NCBI GenBank assembly: GCA_039545295.1
Contig: BCIK01000001.1
Span: 1,426,001 to 1,490,000, forward strand
Direction: 5' to 3'
DNA: 64,000 bases
From: Udeniomyces pyricola
Lineage: Eukaryota > Basidiomycota > Tremellomycetes > Cystofilobasidiales > Mrakiaceae
In this document: positions 21,938 to 34,927 of the stretch, piece by piece
How positions within the stretch are numbered: position 1 is the first letter of the stretch
Layout of the letters: every line of letters starts with the position of its first letter
Notes under the pieces: model-generated
What the model was told of the DNA's origin: nothing
The model's database searches: none
Seen by the model: the letters and a program-made list of their open reading frames with translations, nothing else
Made by a program: the position numbers and the translations under genes

Positions 21938-24900
21938 ATGGCCACTCCGGCCCTAACGTCGGCCGACGGTCAACTTGCACCTCCCGCTAAATCCCCATCT
22001 CCCTCTCCCTCCCCGTCTCCCCAGCCAACCAAGATCCTTCCAACCAACTCCGTCACTTTTGAGAACCAGACGATCCGCTTTCGTATCGACAGCTCCCTTG
22101 CTATCTTCCATGTCGTCCAACTCGTCGGTATAACATTTGACATCGACAAGAAGCTTGCCGCCAAGAACTACGCTCTCCGTACCGTCCTGGGGGACGAGCT
22201 CGTCACGGACCACAACCTCGCTCGCATCGTCGAGGCCAAGGCTGCGCTCAAGTGAGGATACGGTGTGCCCCCCTGATCCTTGTATCGCTAGATGCTTCAC
22301 ATCACCTCAAATCTATGCCACATAACCCAGCATAATTGAAACCTGTTCCGTCTCAGATTTACAGAATCAACATCGGCCATAGCCAGAGCACTCGTGCAAA
22401 GCCTCATCGACCCCCAGACGCCGCCCTCGGCCCTCAAGCTCGCCCTCTTCAACCTTCAAAAATTCATCAAGGACGACACCTTTGTCCAAGAGTTTTCACT
22501 TATCCATGGGCCGAGGGTTGTCATTGGTCTTGTAGCTCAACTTTCGGGCAACACGCTGGCGGTACGTTCCAGGTGGACGTTGGCTCCCAATCTTCGGCCC
22601 TAAAGAACCCAAGAGCTGATTTTCATACGAGATATTGATCCTTTACGTAGTATGCTCTTCAAGCTATCGAAAAATTCACCTCGCGAGATTCGCTCACTCT
22701 CGACCCTCTACTCACGGCTCGCGTCATCGCCATCGTCATCGACCCCGCCTCACCAGCTAATCTCAGTCGGCCCGCAACCAACGTCCTTCGTCAATTGGTC
22801 CCCGGTCTCGGACTGGAAGCCTTGCTTGGCAGTATTCATGACCACGGAGGGACGTTTCTGACGAGTGTCGTTGAAAGGTTAACGAGCATGGAAGGAGGAG
22901 AAATTGGAGCCAGGTTCGTTGAATTTTCTTGTATTTGCGTGAACCCCATACTTGCCGCGTGCATTAGCGTATTCATCCGATCCTTACCACCATTTTCCTT
23001 CGCTTTATCTTCTGCCTGTCGGCGGACCATTTTTGGTCTCCAGCCTGATGCTCATCAACACCCTTCTGTCCGCTGCAACGGACGGTGCAGAGCTCGAATC
23101 TCTGCTTCACATGCTAGACAACCTCGCTATCCGACCCAAAATTCAATCCCTTATGACTCCGCCTTGCAATCCCGACTTGACGACCCCACTGCTCGATTTT
23201 CAATCCAACATTCTGCGTTTCAACTTCCAGCTCCGGCATACAAGCGTAAACATCAAGGAAAACCGCACTCACCGAGCTTTATGGAGCGATATTTGGGCGA
23301 GCACGAGCATCGACGGCGTAGATGAGAGCGAGCAGTGGAGTATCCTTGGGCTGAAAGTCTCTGAAACCGACAAAAGTAGTCAACCGACCATCATATGGAA
23401 AGCGGGAAGACTTGGACTCGACTGTCTTCATTCGTTCGCAACCCGGGATAAGAGAACGTTCAGTCGAGTGAGTGAACAAAGTGTTGAGCATCAGGCCGTT
23501 GCTCTCGTTCAGGCTGCTGACTACTTATGCATGATGTATGATGCATACTCAGCTTGTGCTTGACCAGCTTTCCAGGCCAGATGATCGTCGATGTCCGATT
23601 GGTCAAGCAAGGTGTGGGGGTTTTCCACTTGCTCTCATGGATGCCCTGTCGCCCTTGTATGCCTTCCTCAGTCTTGCAACCTATACTCACTTTTGGCTCA
23701 ATCTGTTCATCCTTGCGTAGCGATGAGGTTGTCGAAATGCTGCTCTCTCACTGGTCCGCTCCAGAATACACCTCACCTACCGCCTTCTTCCCTCTCCTCC
23801 TCTCCTTCGACCGTGTCCATGCTCTCACCACCAAGTTCTTCCTTCGCATCTGGCAAGAATCCAACGCTATCTTTCCCGCTGACTTTGGCCGCATCGGTCT
23901 CGTTGTGAGAAGTCAGATTGCTATAGTCTTGCAAGATGAAGACAAAACTGCTCTCAAGGGTGGCAGGTCTAGTGGCCGAAACGGCTGGCTAGAGATTGAA
24001 GAAGGATTCGAGCAGGAGTACACCGACATCAAGAAGCGACTCGTCAAAGAAGCTGAAGAACGAGACGATGTGCTATCAAAGCCATCCATCCGGTTGGTCC
24101 CAAGTGCTTTCTCCAGCCTGGTCCATAAGATCATTTGCATTGATATGACCCTGCAGGCTAGCTAACAGAGCATTTACTCGCCAACCCGGTCGATCAGGAG
24201 CTTACGCACGTCTATCTACGATGAATCACTGGCCTTTGTCCGACATCAAAGAATCTCGTGTATGACGTGCGTCATGCCTCTTTCGCTCTTTCCTCGTGGT
24301 GTGCTCGAGCATTGACACTGCTCGCCTGACAACCCATCTTGTTTCTTGCAGTCAAGGGGCTTGGTTCATCGCCGGGTCTCCCATCATTCCTTACTCTCGA
24401 CCTCCAGGCCAGATCGAGCCTCAAGGCTGGGTATTTCTTCGTTTATCCGCGGACAGAAAGACGCTGAAATACATAGCCACACAATCCAAGCTTGTGAATA
24501 AGCCAAGCGCCGAAGAACTTCCCCATCGGAGTGATTTATTTCGTTCTTCTCTTTCAAGCCATGATTCAGGGTATCCCGGAATGGTCATGTCTGACTCTTT
24601 GATCGATTTGGATGCGATTTCATTTCCCAGTCGACATAAGCCTCGTCCAGCAAGTTGCTCTCAAGACTTGTCGACCGACGACTACAGCGACATCAGCACC
24701 TCTCTCGGGTACCCGGTCCAATCGGTCTCGTCACGGAAACCTCGCGGATGAAGCAAGCGAGCTCAGCCTCTCTCTTCTTGTCGGCAACAACATCTCTTTG
24801 CTTGAGTGTGTATCGCAAATCTTGCTGCTTGGAGATCGGTCCCAACATCTTTCATCTGTTGCTGATCACTGTCTTATCTTCATGATTTTAACGTCTCTTT

Positions 24901-25291
24901 CTACCGCACATCGGTCCCCTATCTCAAGCGTTGTCGCACCAGACCGTTCGACCTTTGCTGAATGGACTGACGGGTTGGCGTGGCTTATGAACCCGTCCTC
25001 TTCTGTCCCCACTTCGGCTGAGTCAACGGAAATCGTTGAAGACCTCACCGATATCGGACTCAAGGTATGATTGATGAGGACCTCACTGTGCTTTGCACCA
25101 CATGTCAAGTTTGTCTCACGCCTATTCATTTGCCCCTTTCCCCTCCTTTGTACTCGTCGAACCATAACCCGTGGTCATCCTCTCTGTAGCTCAAGCTCCT
25201 CGATCTGACGGGTGAAAACGTTCAATTGCCTCATCTGCTCGTCACTCCACCGCCCCCTTCTCACGTCAATTTTTACTTTGCCGACCCCTGA
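21938..25291 (+). CDS. ELMO/CED-12 family protein
   Basis: Engulfment-and-motility family protein. Known members pair with DOCK-type exchange factors to activate Rac GTPases. The start is MATPALTSADGQ at 21938. An N-terminal RBD/armadillo-like helical region follows (IDPQTPPSALKLALFNLQKF, then LVPGLGLEALLGSIHDHGG), then the ELMO core: RLVLDQLSRPDDRRCPIGQA, EVVEMLLSHW, FFPLLLSFDRVHALTTKFFL, and the EEGFEQEYTDIKKRLVKEAEERDDVLSK helix region. After an intron, SQGAWFIAGSPI leads into a PH-like domain (GWVFLRLSADRKTLKYIA). The end is LKLLDLTGENVQLPHLL ... FYFADP with TGA at 25289-25291. At least eight introns are present. No DOCK gene lies in this window. The family assignment is strong, while the fungal partner is inferred. 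Confidence 0.87.
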
Positions 25292-26565
25292 GCGACCGAT
25301 CAATCCACCAACATGTGTGCTGCGACGATGCTACAGACTAACCTGATGACGATCCTGCACGAAATACAACTAGAACGATAGATGACAATGACGATGCTCG
25401 TTCACAAGACTAGACCATACTAGTGCAGCATGGCAAGAAATGACAGCCATGCACCAAGGCTTGAGAACCTCGATAGAGGCTGAACAAGGCTGAACAAGCG
25501 TCAGACAAGCCTCAGTCAAACATTGGTCAAGCCTCACCCAGCGTTGGACAAGGCTGAAAGAGACTTGAAAAGCCTTGGTGCCTTGGTGCCTGGCTGCCAT
25601 TTCTTGCCATGAGCCATACTGCAGAGCCGGTTGCCAGGAGGACACAATTGTCATTCTGAATCTACAAGTGAATGATGATCACTTGCTTTCACATGAGACA
25701 CATCTTGATCGCTTTTGCTCATCCAATATCATTGATGATCTGGACCGCAATCATCAACAATGACCGGTCAGTGCGCAGTTTCCAGCTGTGCGCTGTGCAC
25801 TGTGCACTGGTTCGTTACATGAAACGCCATCATACCAAGTTGTACCAAGGACAGTGACGTAGAAGGAGGCCAAGTCACGTGCGGTCGATCGTCATGCGGT
25901 CCTCGAATTTCGAAGCTCGTCAAAGTGATGATTAGCACGCGCCAGCACGCAATTTCCTCGGCTGCATGACTTTGCAGCAACAATGAAGTTAGACTTCTGA
26001 AATACTATTATTGACCACGATGACCGGGATGTGTGAGGCCTTTTCCTGATCTTGGGATTTATTTTTGTCGAGTTGACACATGCCGAAGGGCCTGGGTTGG
26101 AAAGAGGTCAAGGTTATAGATCAAAGCACGACATGGCATGAGCTCACCATCAGAGGCGACGATGGATCGACTGGAGGCGACGGATAAAAGGAAATCGGGC
26201 AAAAACAAAATGAGGGGAAGGATCGGCAAGCTGCGCGCGCTGCTGCAAGGGCCCGGCCCTTTTCTCCGCCAAGCCCCACAAAGATTTCGAGGACGTCTTG
26301 TCAACGAGTGCCAACCAAATCCAACACCACCCGGGAATTTATGCCGTGTCGTCAATACGCCATAGCACGCTATTCAAAAAAACGATCCTCCCTTAAACAT
26401 TGAATTCCGATCAGCCGACAACCTATCCCTGTCCACCACACCCACCTACCTCTTCGTTCTCCCTTCCTTCTCCTCGCAGCTTGTGCCTCAGCTTACACTC
26501 GGCAACCCCCAGCGCTCCCCTTTCGGCCCCTACCCCTCTCTACTGCCATCAACTTACCACTCACC
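25292..26565. other. intergenic spacer with MITE-like hairpin
   Basis: Between ELMO and the amino acid permease. It holds the hairpin element at 25415-25624, a GTGCACTG/CTGTGC-rich patch near 25790-25810, and CT-rich promoter-like sequence (26400-26560) directly before the permease start. No gene is recognised. Confidence 0.55.
25415..25624. mobile_element. MITE-like hairpin element (candidate)
   Basis: Terminal inverted repeats of about 32-48 bp: left arm at 25429-25465 begins CATGGCAAGAAATGACAGCC, and right arm at 25564-25611 ends with the reverse complement, GGCTGCCATTTCTTGCCATG. The right arm has one extra GGTGCCTT unit. The inner ~100 bp is built of degenerate ~10-bp units such as ACAAGGCTGA and ACAAGCCTCA. 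Similar direct repeats flank the hairpin: CCATACTAGTGCAG (25415-25428) and CCATACTGCAG (25614-25624), compatible with an imperfect target duplication. No coding capacity. Confidence 0.6.
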
Positions 26566-29120
26566 ATGTCTCCCACTTCTCAGTTTAGTTCGGACGCCGA
26601 CTCGACCAAGTCGGCCTCCAAGATCGACCTCGCCTACAAGGCTTCGCTTACCAACTCGCCCGACAACGGCAGCACGGATCCGTCCGAGCACAAGTACGAG
26701 AAGCCCTCGGAGCGTGTCGTTCAGCCTCAGCTCGTCTCCGTTAGCGAGAACGACGGAGAGAGCTTTGATGCTGTCCCCCAGACGTCCAGGCGAATTGGTA
26801 CTCTTTCGGCCGTCATGCTCATCGCCAATCGGGTTATTGGTCCGTTCTCCCTTATTCGAATCGTCAGAAGGAGCCACTCGGTCGGGCGACCCGATGGACA
26901 GCCAAATTAACGTCCTGTCTGCTTTCTTGATTTGTCCACATCATAGGTACTGGAATCTTTGCGACCCCGGCGACTATTGTTGCTCAGACTGGCTCCATCG
27001 GACTTGCCCTCATCCTCTGGGTTGTTGGTAGCTTGATTGCGGGTTCGGGACTCATGGTTTACCTGGTTCGTTGCTTCAACGGCTTCCTTCTTCATGCGCC
27101 TCCTGAGAAAAGTGACTTAGCCTATTTCCCTGCCTTGGCGTGATCCCTCCCCCATACGTCTGTCAAATCATCACCATCACAATCATCACGACCATCCCTG
27201 CACCATAGGAATGGGCCACCAGTATGCCTCGGTCTGGTGGAGAAAAGAACTACCTCGAATACTTCTTTCTTAAGCCTTTGTACCTAATTTCGTGCATGTA
27301 CGCTGCCTATGCTGTGAGTTACTGTTTGACTTTGGCCATCGTGGGCAAAATGCTTGTGCAGTGATTCTAGGAGGTCTATGTAGGGCGATTCCGATTAACT
27401 TTCCACATGCCTTGCCGTTTCTTCCTTGTTTGTGCGCCTTCTTTTTCGTACCAGGCTCTCCTCGGATGGCCTTCGGGAAACAGTGTGTACGCGGGTCAAA
27501 TGCTGTTGAACGCCGCCGGAACCGAACCCACTCGATGGAATCAGCGAGCTATCGGTGTCGGAGTCGTCACTTTTGCCCTCCTCCTCCACGGCGCCTTGCC
27601 TCGATGGGGACTTCGACTTCAAAACCTGCTCGGATTCTTCAAGATCGTCATCCTCATTTTCATCATCTTCACCGGCTTTGTGGCTCTCGGAGGACATGTC
27701 AAGGGCGGAGCCCCCAACCCATCTAACTTCAAGAACGCTTTCGCTGGATCCAAGTCGGACGCCAACTCCTTTGTCTCGGCTCTGTACAACGTTATCTGGA
27801 GGTGAGCACAAGACCTACTCGCACGTCCCTCCTGTGTGTTAAACCTCCATAGCACCATATCTGACGCACATGTGCCATCTCAGTTACATCGGATACGCCA
27901 ACGCGTTCTACGCTCTCTCCGAGATTAGGAACCCCATCAGGACGGTCAAGAGGGCCGCTCCGCTTGCCCTTATTCTCGTCTCGATCAGCTGTACGTCATC
28001 ACTTGGCTGTCGCCGGAATATCTCGTTCGTGGTGTTCAGTGTGCTCACATCTTTTCCGCGATGTTTCCCACCTCGGCTCGCATTCTCCCTGTACACAGAC
28101 TTCCTCGTCAACATTGCGTTCTTTGCTGCTATCCCCAAGGACGTGCTGATTGGAAGCGATCGTCTCGTTGGTGAGTTGTCGATTCCACTCAGTTGATCTG
28201 TTCTGAGACCGTGTGCTAGACCTTCTTTACTCAATCTGTCTTTCTCCTCTTCTCTTCTAGCGGCTGAGTTCTTTGGTCGCATGTTCGGCCCAAGGGCCAA
28301 CACTGCCATCTCGGTCATCATTGCTCTTTCCGTATGTCTTCCAGTCCGCCACATCGCTTTGCATGTCTAGTGCTCCTCCACAGGCGCTAACCCATTCACG
28401 CCCTCTTTACTTTTTTTTATACACCACAATCAGGCTATCGGCAATGTTCTTGCTGTTCTCTTCTCTCAGGGACGAGTCAACCAGGAGCTTGGTCGAGAGG
28501 GTGTCCTGCCCTTCTCCAAGTTCTTTGCCTCGAACAAGCCCTTCAACACCCCCTTCGCTGGTCTTGCGCTTCAGTGGGCCGTCACTTTGGTCATCATCCT
28601 CGCTCCTCCCGGTGGAGACTCGTACAGTTTCCTGCTCAGTGAGTACTACGCCACCCTCATCTGAAGCGTGACACACTTTTCTATAAGGGCATCAAGCTGA
28701 CCTCCCTTCGTTTTTTTCTTTTGTTTTCACAACCATCCAGACCTCGTTTCGTACCCTTTGAACATCTTCAACACCCTCATCTCCTTTGGCCTACTCGTCA
28801 TTTACTTCCGCAAGGATCACTACCAGTGGAACCCTCCTTTCAAGGCCTCACTCCCTGTTGCCCTGTTCTTCTTCGCTGCCAACTGCTTCCTCGTTGCTGC
28901 GCCCTTCGTTCCCCCCGCTGCTGGCTCAGCCCCATACACATCTCTCCCCTACTGGCTCCACTGCGTCGTCTCGTTCGGTATCCTTGGTGCTGGTGCGCTC
29001 TGGTGGCTCATCTGGGCCAAGGTCCTGCCGCGAATTGGCAACTACCGACTCATCCGAGCCGAAATCGTTGGCGAGGACGGTCTCACCAGGAAGGTGTTTG
29101 CTAAGGAGCGACTCGACTAA
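26566..29120 (+). CDS. amino acid permease, LAT/high-affinity methionine type
   Basis: APC-superfamily plasma-membrane permease resembling yeast Mup1. The N-terminal ~85 residues are hydrophilic (MSPTSQFSSDADSTK start at 26566), suiting a regulated cytosolic tail. The first helix is split by the intron at 26840-26945: LSAVMLIANRVIG joins to TGIFATPATIV, the conserved unwound substrate-binding segment. Further blocks are LVVGSLIAGSGLMVYLE-like, MPRSGGEKNYLEYFF, LLGWPSGNSVYAGQM, YIGYANAFYALSEIRNPIRT, AAEFFGRMFG, SQGRVNQELGREGVLPFSKF, and a C-terminal YFRKDHYQWNPPFKASLPV with TAA at 29118-29120. About 12 helices are expected. Methionine as substrate is inferred from overall resemblance; other neutral amino acids are possible. 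Confidence 0.87.
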
Positions 29121-30246
29121 GTCTATACGGATGCACACACGCTTTCCCATGAAACCACTTCTTCATATCCACATACACAAACTTCATTTACTTTGTCATG
29201 CTTGTTACCCATTTCTCCCTCCCTCCTTCTCTACCATTTGCTTTCTGTCACACTGCACTATTGCTTCTGCTTCTTTGTCGTCTTTGCTGTGCTCATCCAA
29301 AATAGACTTGGTCTTCTCTTCTGCTTCCTGCCTTCGTCTCCTCTTCTCTCTTCCTTCTCATAGCGCATTCTCCAGCATTGCTGTTTTCCGATCACTGGCC
29401 ATTTTAATCTCATATCTTCCTCTCATCCATCCTACTGGGTTTCTTTTCTCCCTTCCTTCCTTCTGCTTCTTTTTCTTTGTTTTCAGTCTTCCTCCTTCGT
29501 CTTTTTCTTTTTGTTCTTGTCTGTCTTAGCACGCCCTTCGCTTTTACGATTTGAATCATGACATTTTTGATGCATCGCGACATCCAGCTTGTTGCCTAAG
29601 CGTTCACCACTTCGATACAAGCTATTCAACCTCGCCAGTGTTGTATCATGTATGCCTGGTCCAGATCAGATCAAAATGATCGCCCAGGCCGGCCAGGTTA
29701 GCTACATGATACTGCACCCCAACATGTAATTAACACTACGTCCTCGTGTGGTGCGGTTATGTCAGCCGTAGGAAAACGTGACTGATCAAACAGCTTGGTC
29801 ATGCAAAGTGGCGTTGCTATGGTTGCACCTGATCATCACGTGCAACACAGCCCGGTGACAGTCAACGTTAACCGATTTTACATGGTCCCATCATGCTGCG
29901 TCATGCATTATGCATCAATATATCAAGTCCCATGTAAGGATGATCGATTCATGGGCGCCTCCCTCATATTTTCATCGCGTCCACGTACCATAAGTTCGGC
30001 ACGGCCGGCCAGCCGAGCCCGCCCACCCAGCCATCTCTCAGAGCAACGCGGAGCGAATTAGTCGACACCGGGCCGGCGCTTCAGCCTCCTACGTCACCTC
30101 AATCGCTCGTCTCGTGACAACTTTCTCCTGCTAGGTGGTTCATTGTTCTGACCCTTACTTCGCTTCCGACTTCCAACTTTCCCTCGCTCAACCTACAAGC
30201 CTTATCCTAAAAACTAAACCAACCAACATAGACTACTTGTGCCAAA
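29121..30246. other. intergenic spacer
   Basis: 3' flank of the permease, very CT-rich to about 29520, then the promoter side of the sugar transporter. It contains a stem-loop (29643-29712) and a CACGTG hexamer near 29838. No gene is recognised. Confidence 0.5.
29643..29712. repeat. intergenic stem-loop
   Basis: GTATCATGTA at 29643-29652 pairs perfectly with TACATGATAC at 29703-29712. Inside, GCCTGG and CCAGGC form a nested second pairing. It lies between the permease and sugar transporter genes. Confidence 0.5.
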
Positions 30247-33200
30247 ATGATGATCTCAGGGTGAGCGTCTACGTTTGCGTTCCGACGGCCTTGGAGACTG
30301 CCAAGCAGCGCTAGCGAGGAAGACATCGACCGTCGGCAGTCTCGTTCCGGCGACAACTCTTCGCTTACGCTAGCAACATTGTATTTGGTCCCCTCGTCCA
30401 CATCTTTACCAGGGATCCCGTCGGACCCAGTGCCATCTTCCTAACTGTGAGCCTTCGTTTACCCATGCGACATGCATGTAGGAAACCCTCGAGCAGCAGG
30501 ACCATGCTAACTCTAGTCTGGCTTTCTTCTTTTTCCAGGTTTTTGCGAGCATGGGAGGTCAGTACTCAGCCTTGACGCTCTCTACATCCTCAGGACACTG
30601 TATAAAGAACCGACAGCGAGTCAAATTCTAACCTCCCTCTAAATTTTGTCGTTCTGCAGGCTTCCTTTTTGGGTATGTACGCAATACGTCAATCGTTTAT
30701 ATATATATTGCTCTTCCAGCTCAGAGTTATGGCCGCTTAGGCTAATGAGATTCGTACGACTTCGTGGATCGATGCTGGTCTGTCACACAGATACGATACA
30801 GGACAAGTAAGTATGGTCATCCTGCAATCTTGGTTTCATATATCCGCTCCAAAATCTAATAGACTTGCCTTTGGCTGTGTTGTGATCAACGCGCAGATCG
30901 CCGATATCGTTCGTTCCTTTTCTGTGCTCGATTTATTCAGGGTCCTGGCGAGACGCCTTGATTACTCATCAGTCTCATGACTGATGTCCTTCCTCCAGCT
31001 TCCCATGAGCAATTTCCTCAATCGCTTCGGCTCTCCCGACCCTGCCAACCCAGGCGAAAAACACCTCACCAATACTCGGTCCGGCCTCATCGTCGGACTC
31101 CTTTCCATTGGGACTCTGGCTGGAGCCCTCATCGCATCCAAGGTCGCCGACAAGTTCGGTAGGCGCAACGCTATGAGCCTTGCAGCGTTCATGGTATCGA
31201 TAGGTAGGGTCCACGAGTGATCATAATGACGAGTCTGAAACGCACCGTACCAACCCGGACCAACACTACCCGACCTCCGACACGATGATCGAATTTAGAT
31301 ATAGATGGAACTGACGGTTCCGCTCTGCCCACTTGATATTCAATCCTGAGCAGGTATCGTAATTCAGATGACTTCGTTCCATGTCTGGCAGCAATTCGCC
31401 ATGGGCAGATTTACCGCAGGTGAGCGCTAGTCACACGGCCGTTTAATTCGTCTTTTGCGTCGCGCAGAGAGATTGCTCTGGTTACGTGATTTCAGATCTG
31501 ACTGTGCCCTGACTTGCTTGAAATTTAATCCAGGGCTTGGTGTCGGTGCACTTTCATGTAAGTTACTCTGACGCTCTCTGTAAATTTGTTCAATCAAGTG
31601 ACCAAATCTCATCTTCACCCGGACACACCTCCTACCTTTGTCTAGCCATTGTACCTGTCTATCAATCCGAGCTCGCACCAAAGTCTATTCGAGGATCGCT
31701 CATGGGCACATACCAGCTCTTTATCACGTTTGGTGTCCTTACTGCCTACTGCATCGGGATCGGAACCCGCTCCATCAATGGTGCCGGTTCCTGGCGGACG
31801 TTAATTGGCATCGGCCTCATCTTCGCTGGTGTACTTGGTGTGGGCATCCAGGTGAGTTTATATCTCATCTCGCAGACCTAGGAAAAGGGTCAAGTACTGA
31901 CGTCGATAGTATGATCCGCTTTCATGATCAACAGTTCATGCCGGAAAGGTTGGTTGATCTTGAGCTGTTTCCTGGTTGGTCTGCCCTATCAGCGATGCTC
32001 ATTATATCTCTCTTTTGGGGTTGACCAGTCCTCGATGGCTCATCGCCCGTGGTCGAAGAGAAGAAGCATTAGCCGCTTTGGCCCGAGTCAGAGGTGTTCG
32101 CGTTGAAGAGGTGCGTACCAATACAGAACCAATTTGTTGATCTCTTCGTTGTCCTCTACACACGCTGACCTTGAGCCATGCTCGGTTGCTTAGAACAACG
32201 CGTATGTCGAGCACGACTACCACTCCATCATAGAGGCCCTTGAGCTCGACGCTAAATTCGGAAAGGGAACTTGGAAAGAATGCTTCGAGCGGAAACGTGA
32301 GACGATATACATTTTTCTTCCATCCGGCCGATGTGTCGATGCCTGACAAAGCGGCCTACGTTAGTGCTAACCTGTATCTTGTGGCTTCGGAACCATAGTG
32401 ATCAAACGTACATCTCTCGGTATCGCACTGCAAGCCCTCCAACAACTAAGTGCATCAAACATCCTACTCTATCGCTTAGTCCTCTGAGAGTTCTCACTAA
32501 CATGTTCCTCCCGACGCCCCTCATAGCTGGAGCCAACTTTTTCCTCTACTGTAAGCAACCTTCCATAGTGATGTCGGATCAGTACTCTCACGAGTAGTTC
32601 ATCACCTCATTATTGCTCTTGCCTACTGTATCGCATCACTATCAGACGGAGCCACTATCTTTGCTGGTACGGGATTAGACGACAGCTACGTGACTCAAAT
32701 CATCCTTGTCAGTCGCAGGTCTGAGATAGATCTTGGCTTATCACTATGTTCAGTGGACCTCGTAAGCTAACCCTACGCTGTCATTCTGCCTGGCACTGCA
32801 TGCTTCGTCTTTGACTGGGACGTGGTCCTAATCACAGGGAGTTGTCAACATGGTCTGCACTCTTCCCGGACTTTATGCTCTCGAAAGATATGGAAGGAGA
32901 AAGCCTCTCATCTTCGGAGGACTATGGCAGGTAAGTTCGGAGAATCTTCAACCTAACCGATTCATCAATCTATGACCCAAGGTTGACAAAACTTTTCTTT
33001 GATTCTCTATCCGATTTGCACCCTTCGCGCATCTGCAGTCTGTTTGGCTCCTTGCCTTTGCGATCGCGGGTACCGTGAAAGATCCCACTACGAACCCTAA
33101 CGTCGGCAAGTTCATGATTGTTGCAACTTGCTTCTTCCTGGCTGGCTTCTCATCCACTTGGGGTCCTGGAGTGAGTCACTTTTCGACCGTGATGTGGTAC

Positions 33201-34073
33201 ATGATTGGGACCAAACCGGTGACCTGACCACTCTTTTCTTTTCTTTCGATCCTGTCAACAGGTCTGGATTCAAACGGGAGAAATGTACCCTCAACGAACT
33301 CGTACCAAGATGCAAGCTCTGTCTGTCTCTTCCAACTGGGTAAGCCCCACAGCCGGTGGGACCTAGGAAGGATGCGCATGCCCGCCCTTGTACTGACATA
33401 TCAAACTTTTGGACCTGAATTGCGCGATTTCTTGAACCATCGTGTCGACACTCTCCCTCTCCGTCTTTAGATCTGGAACTTCCTGTTGGCTTTCTTCACT
33501 CCGTTTATCACTAGCGAGTCAGTTGTCATTGTCTTACTTTCCCTTCCAGGACAACTATTTTTAATCGACCTAGCTCACGATATTTCCCTCAATCTTCTCC
33601 CCACCTACCTCTCTCACACATTTGCAGCATCGGGTTCTCTCTGGGATTTGTCTTTGCCGGATGCAACCTCGCTGGTGCGATGGTCGTCTACTTCTTTGTC
33701 AAGGAAGGAGCAGGCCTCTCGCTGGAACAAATCCAAACGATGTGGGAAGACAAGTCAACACCTGCTTGGCAATCTGCTTCTTGGGGTAGGCTTATCTTCT
33801 CTTTCTTCATTCTGCTTCATCTCTCTTTTCACGCATCTTTCACTGGTCCCTTACACATGGCATTAACAAACGACCTTTGTGTCTTGCCTACACTGTCCAT
33901 GTTGTTTCTCACTAGTCCCTCCGGGTTATGCTCATCGACGTGATGCCCTCGAGGCCAACAAGAATGATGCCAAGCCTTCCGCTCCAGCACCTTTCCCTGC
34001 TCTCAACGAGAAAAAGGACGCCAGAAACGTCGCAGCCCAAGCCCAGCATCGCGAGCACATGGATATGGCTTGA
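30247..34073 (+). CDS. MFS sugar (hexose) transporter
   Basis: Plasma-membrane sugar porter of the HXT type. The first 36 residues, ending FLFGYDTGQIADI, come from six tiny exons (14, 34, 19, 13, 16 and 12 nt). Later blocks are the sugar-porter signatures KVADKFGRRNAMS (loop 2-3), MGRFTAGLGVGAL and PVYQSELAPKSIRG (helices 4-5), PESPRWLIARGRREEALA (loop 6-7), LQALQQLSGANFFLYYGATIF (helix 7), YGRRKPLIFGG, PGVWIQTGEMYPQRTR, and FFVKEGAGLSLEQI near the C-terminus. The end is HREHMDMA, TGA at 34071-34073. Twelve helices are expected. It could be a transporter or a Snf3/Rgt2-type sensor, but the C-terminal tail is short (about 60 residues), which favours a transporter. Confidence 0.9.
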
Positions 34074-34927
34074 TTCCATCTCTGTACTGGACATCAGAGT
34101 TTTAAACTCCCCTGCGCTTTCCAATCCGATTCGATACCCTTGTAATGTCTTGTTGTGTCGTTCTAATTCAGTCAGTCACCTTCTTTAGCTTCCCTTAATT
34201 TCGAGTGGTGTGGATTTGCATACTCTCCCCCCCCTTCAGGCTTCAAGTTGCGTTGTATCGATATCTCTTCAAATTTACCTCATGTATAAATTATTTTGTT
34301 TTGGCTCTCGTCCCCCCTGGTCTAGCCTACGGCATCCAAACCCCTTTGATCTAATTAATCGTCCTGTTATGATGGGTCTTTTTGTTCTTCGTCTTGGATT
34401 CTTTCTTGTATCTCCCAATCTTTATAAAGCCTCAAAACAATCCGCCTCTTGTATCTCATGCACCTTGGTCCGACACCATCGATGCTTGACCCATATTGAG
34501 CTTGTCAATGTGATGAATCGAGATCAATTTGACGGGACGGATGAACGATGGAACGGCATGCATACAGACTGATGATCTATATATGTGAACCGAGAAGTCT
34601 ATGAGTAGCTCAGACTGCTGGCTTTTACCAAGGATCAGTGAATTAATCATTATAATGGTCGATAATGGCCTCCAATCTCTGCCGACTTGGGCAAAATTGG
34701 GGGTAACCTGCAGTCTAAACGTGTGTGAATCACAGCCATGCAAAGCCTCTTACTTTCGCTCTTTGAGGACGTCGTAATACATCGTCGGCCAACGCCTTCC
34801 CTTGTAACAACGGCCTCCGCCCTTCTCGCCGACTTCCTCCATACCCCTTGATCGCCCCATGGCCCATCCTTCACTTCCGTGACACCACACGCTGCATTCG
34901 GATTCACTTTGCTCCCATCCTAACCTC
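34074..34927. other. intergenic spacer
   Basis: 3' flank of the sugar transporter and promoter side of the SUZ gene. T-rich and AT-rich patches are present, with no recognisable gene. Confidence 0.5.
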
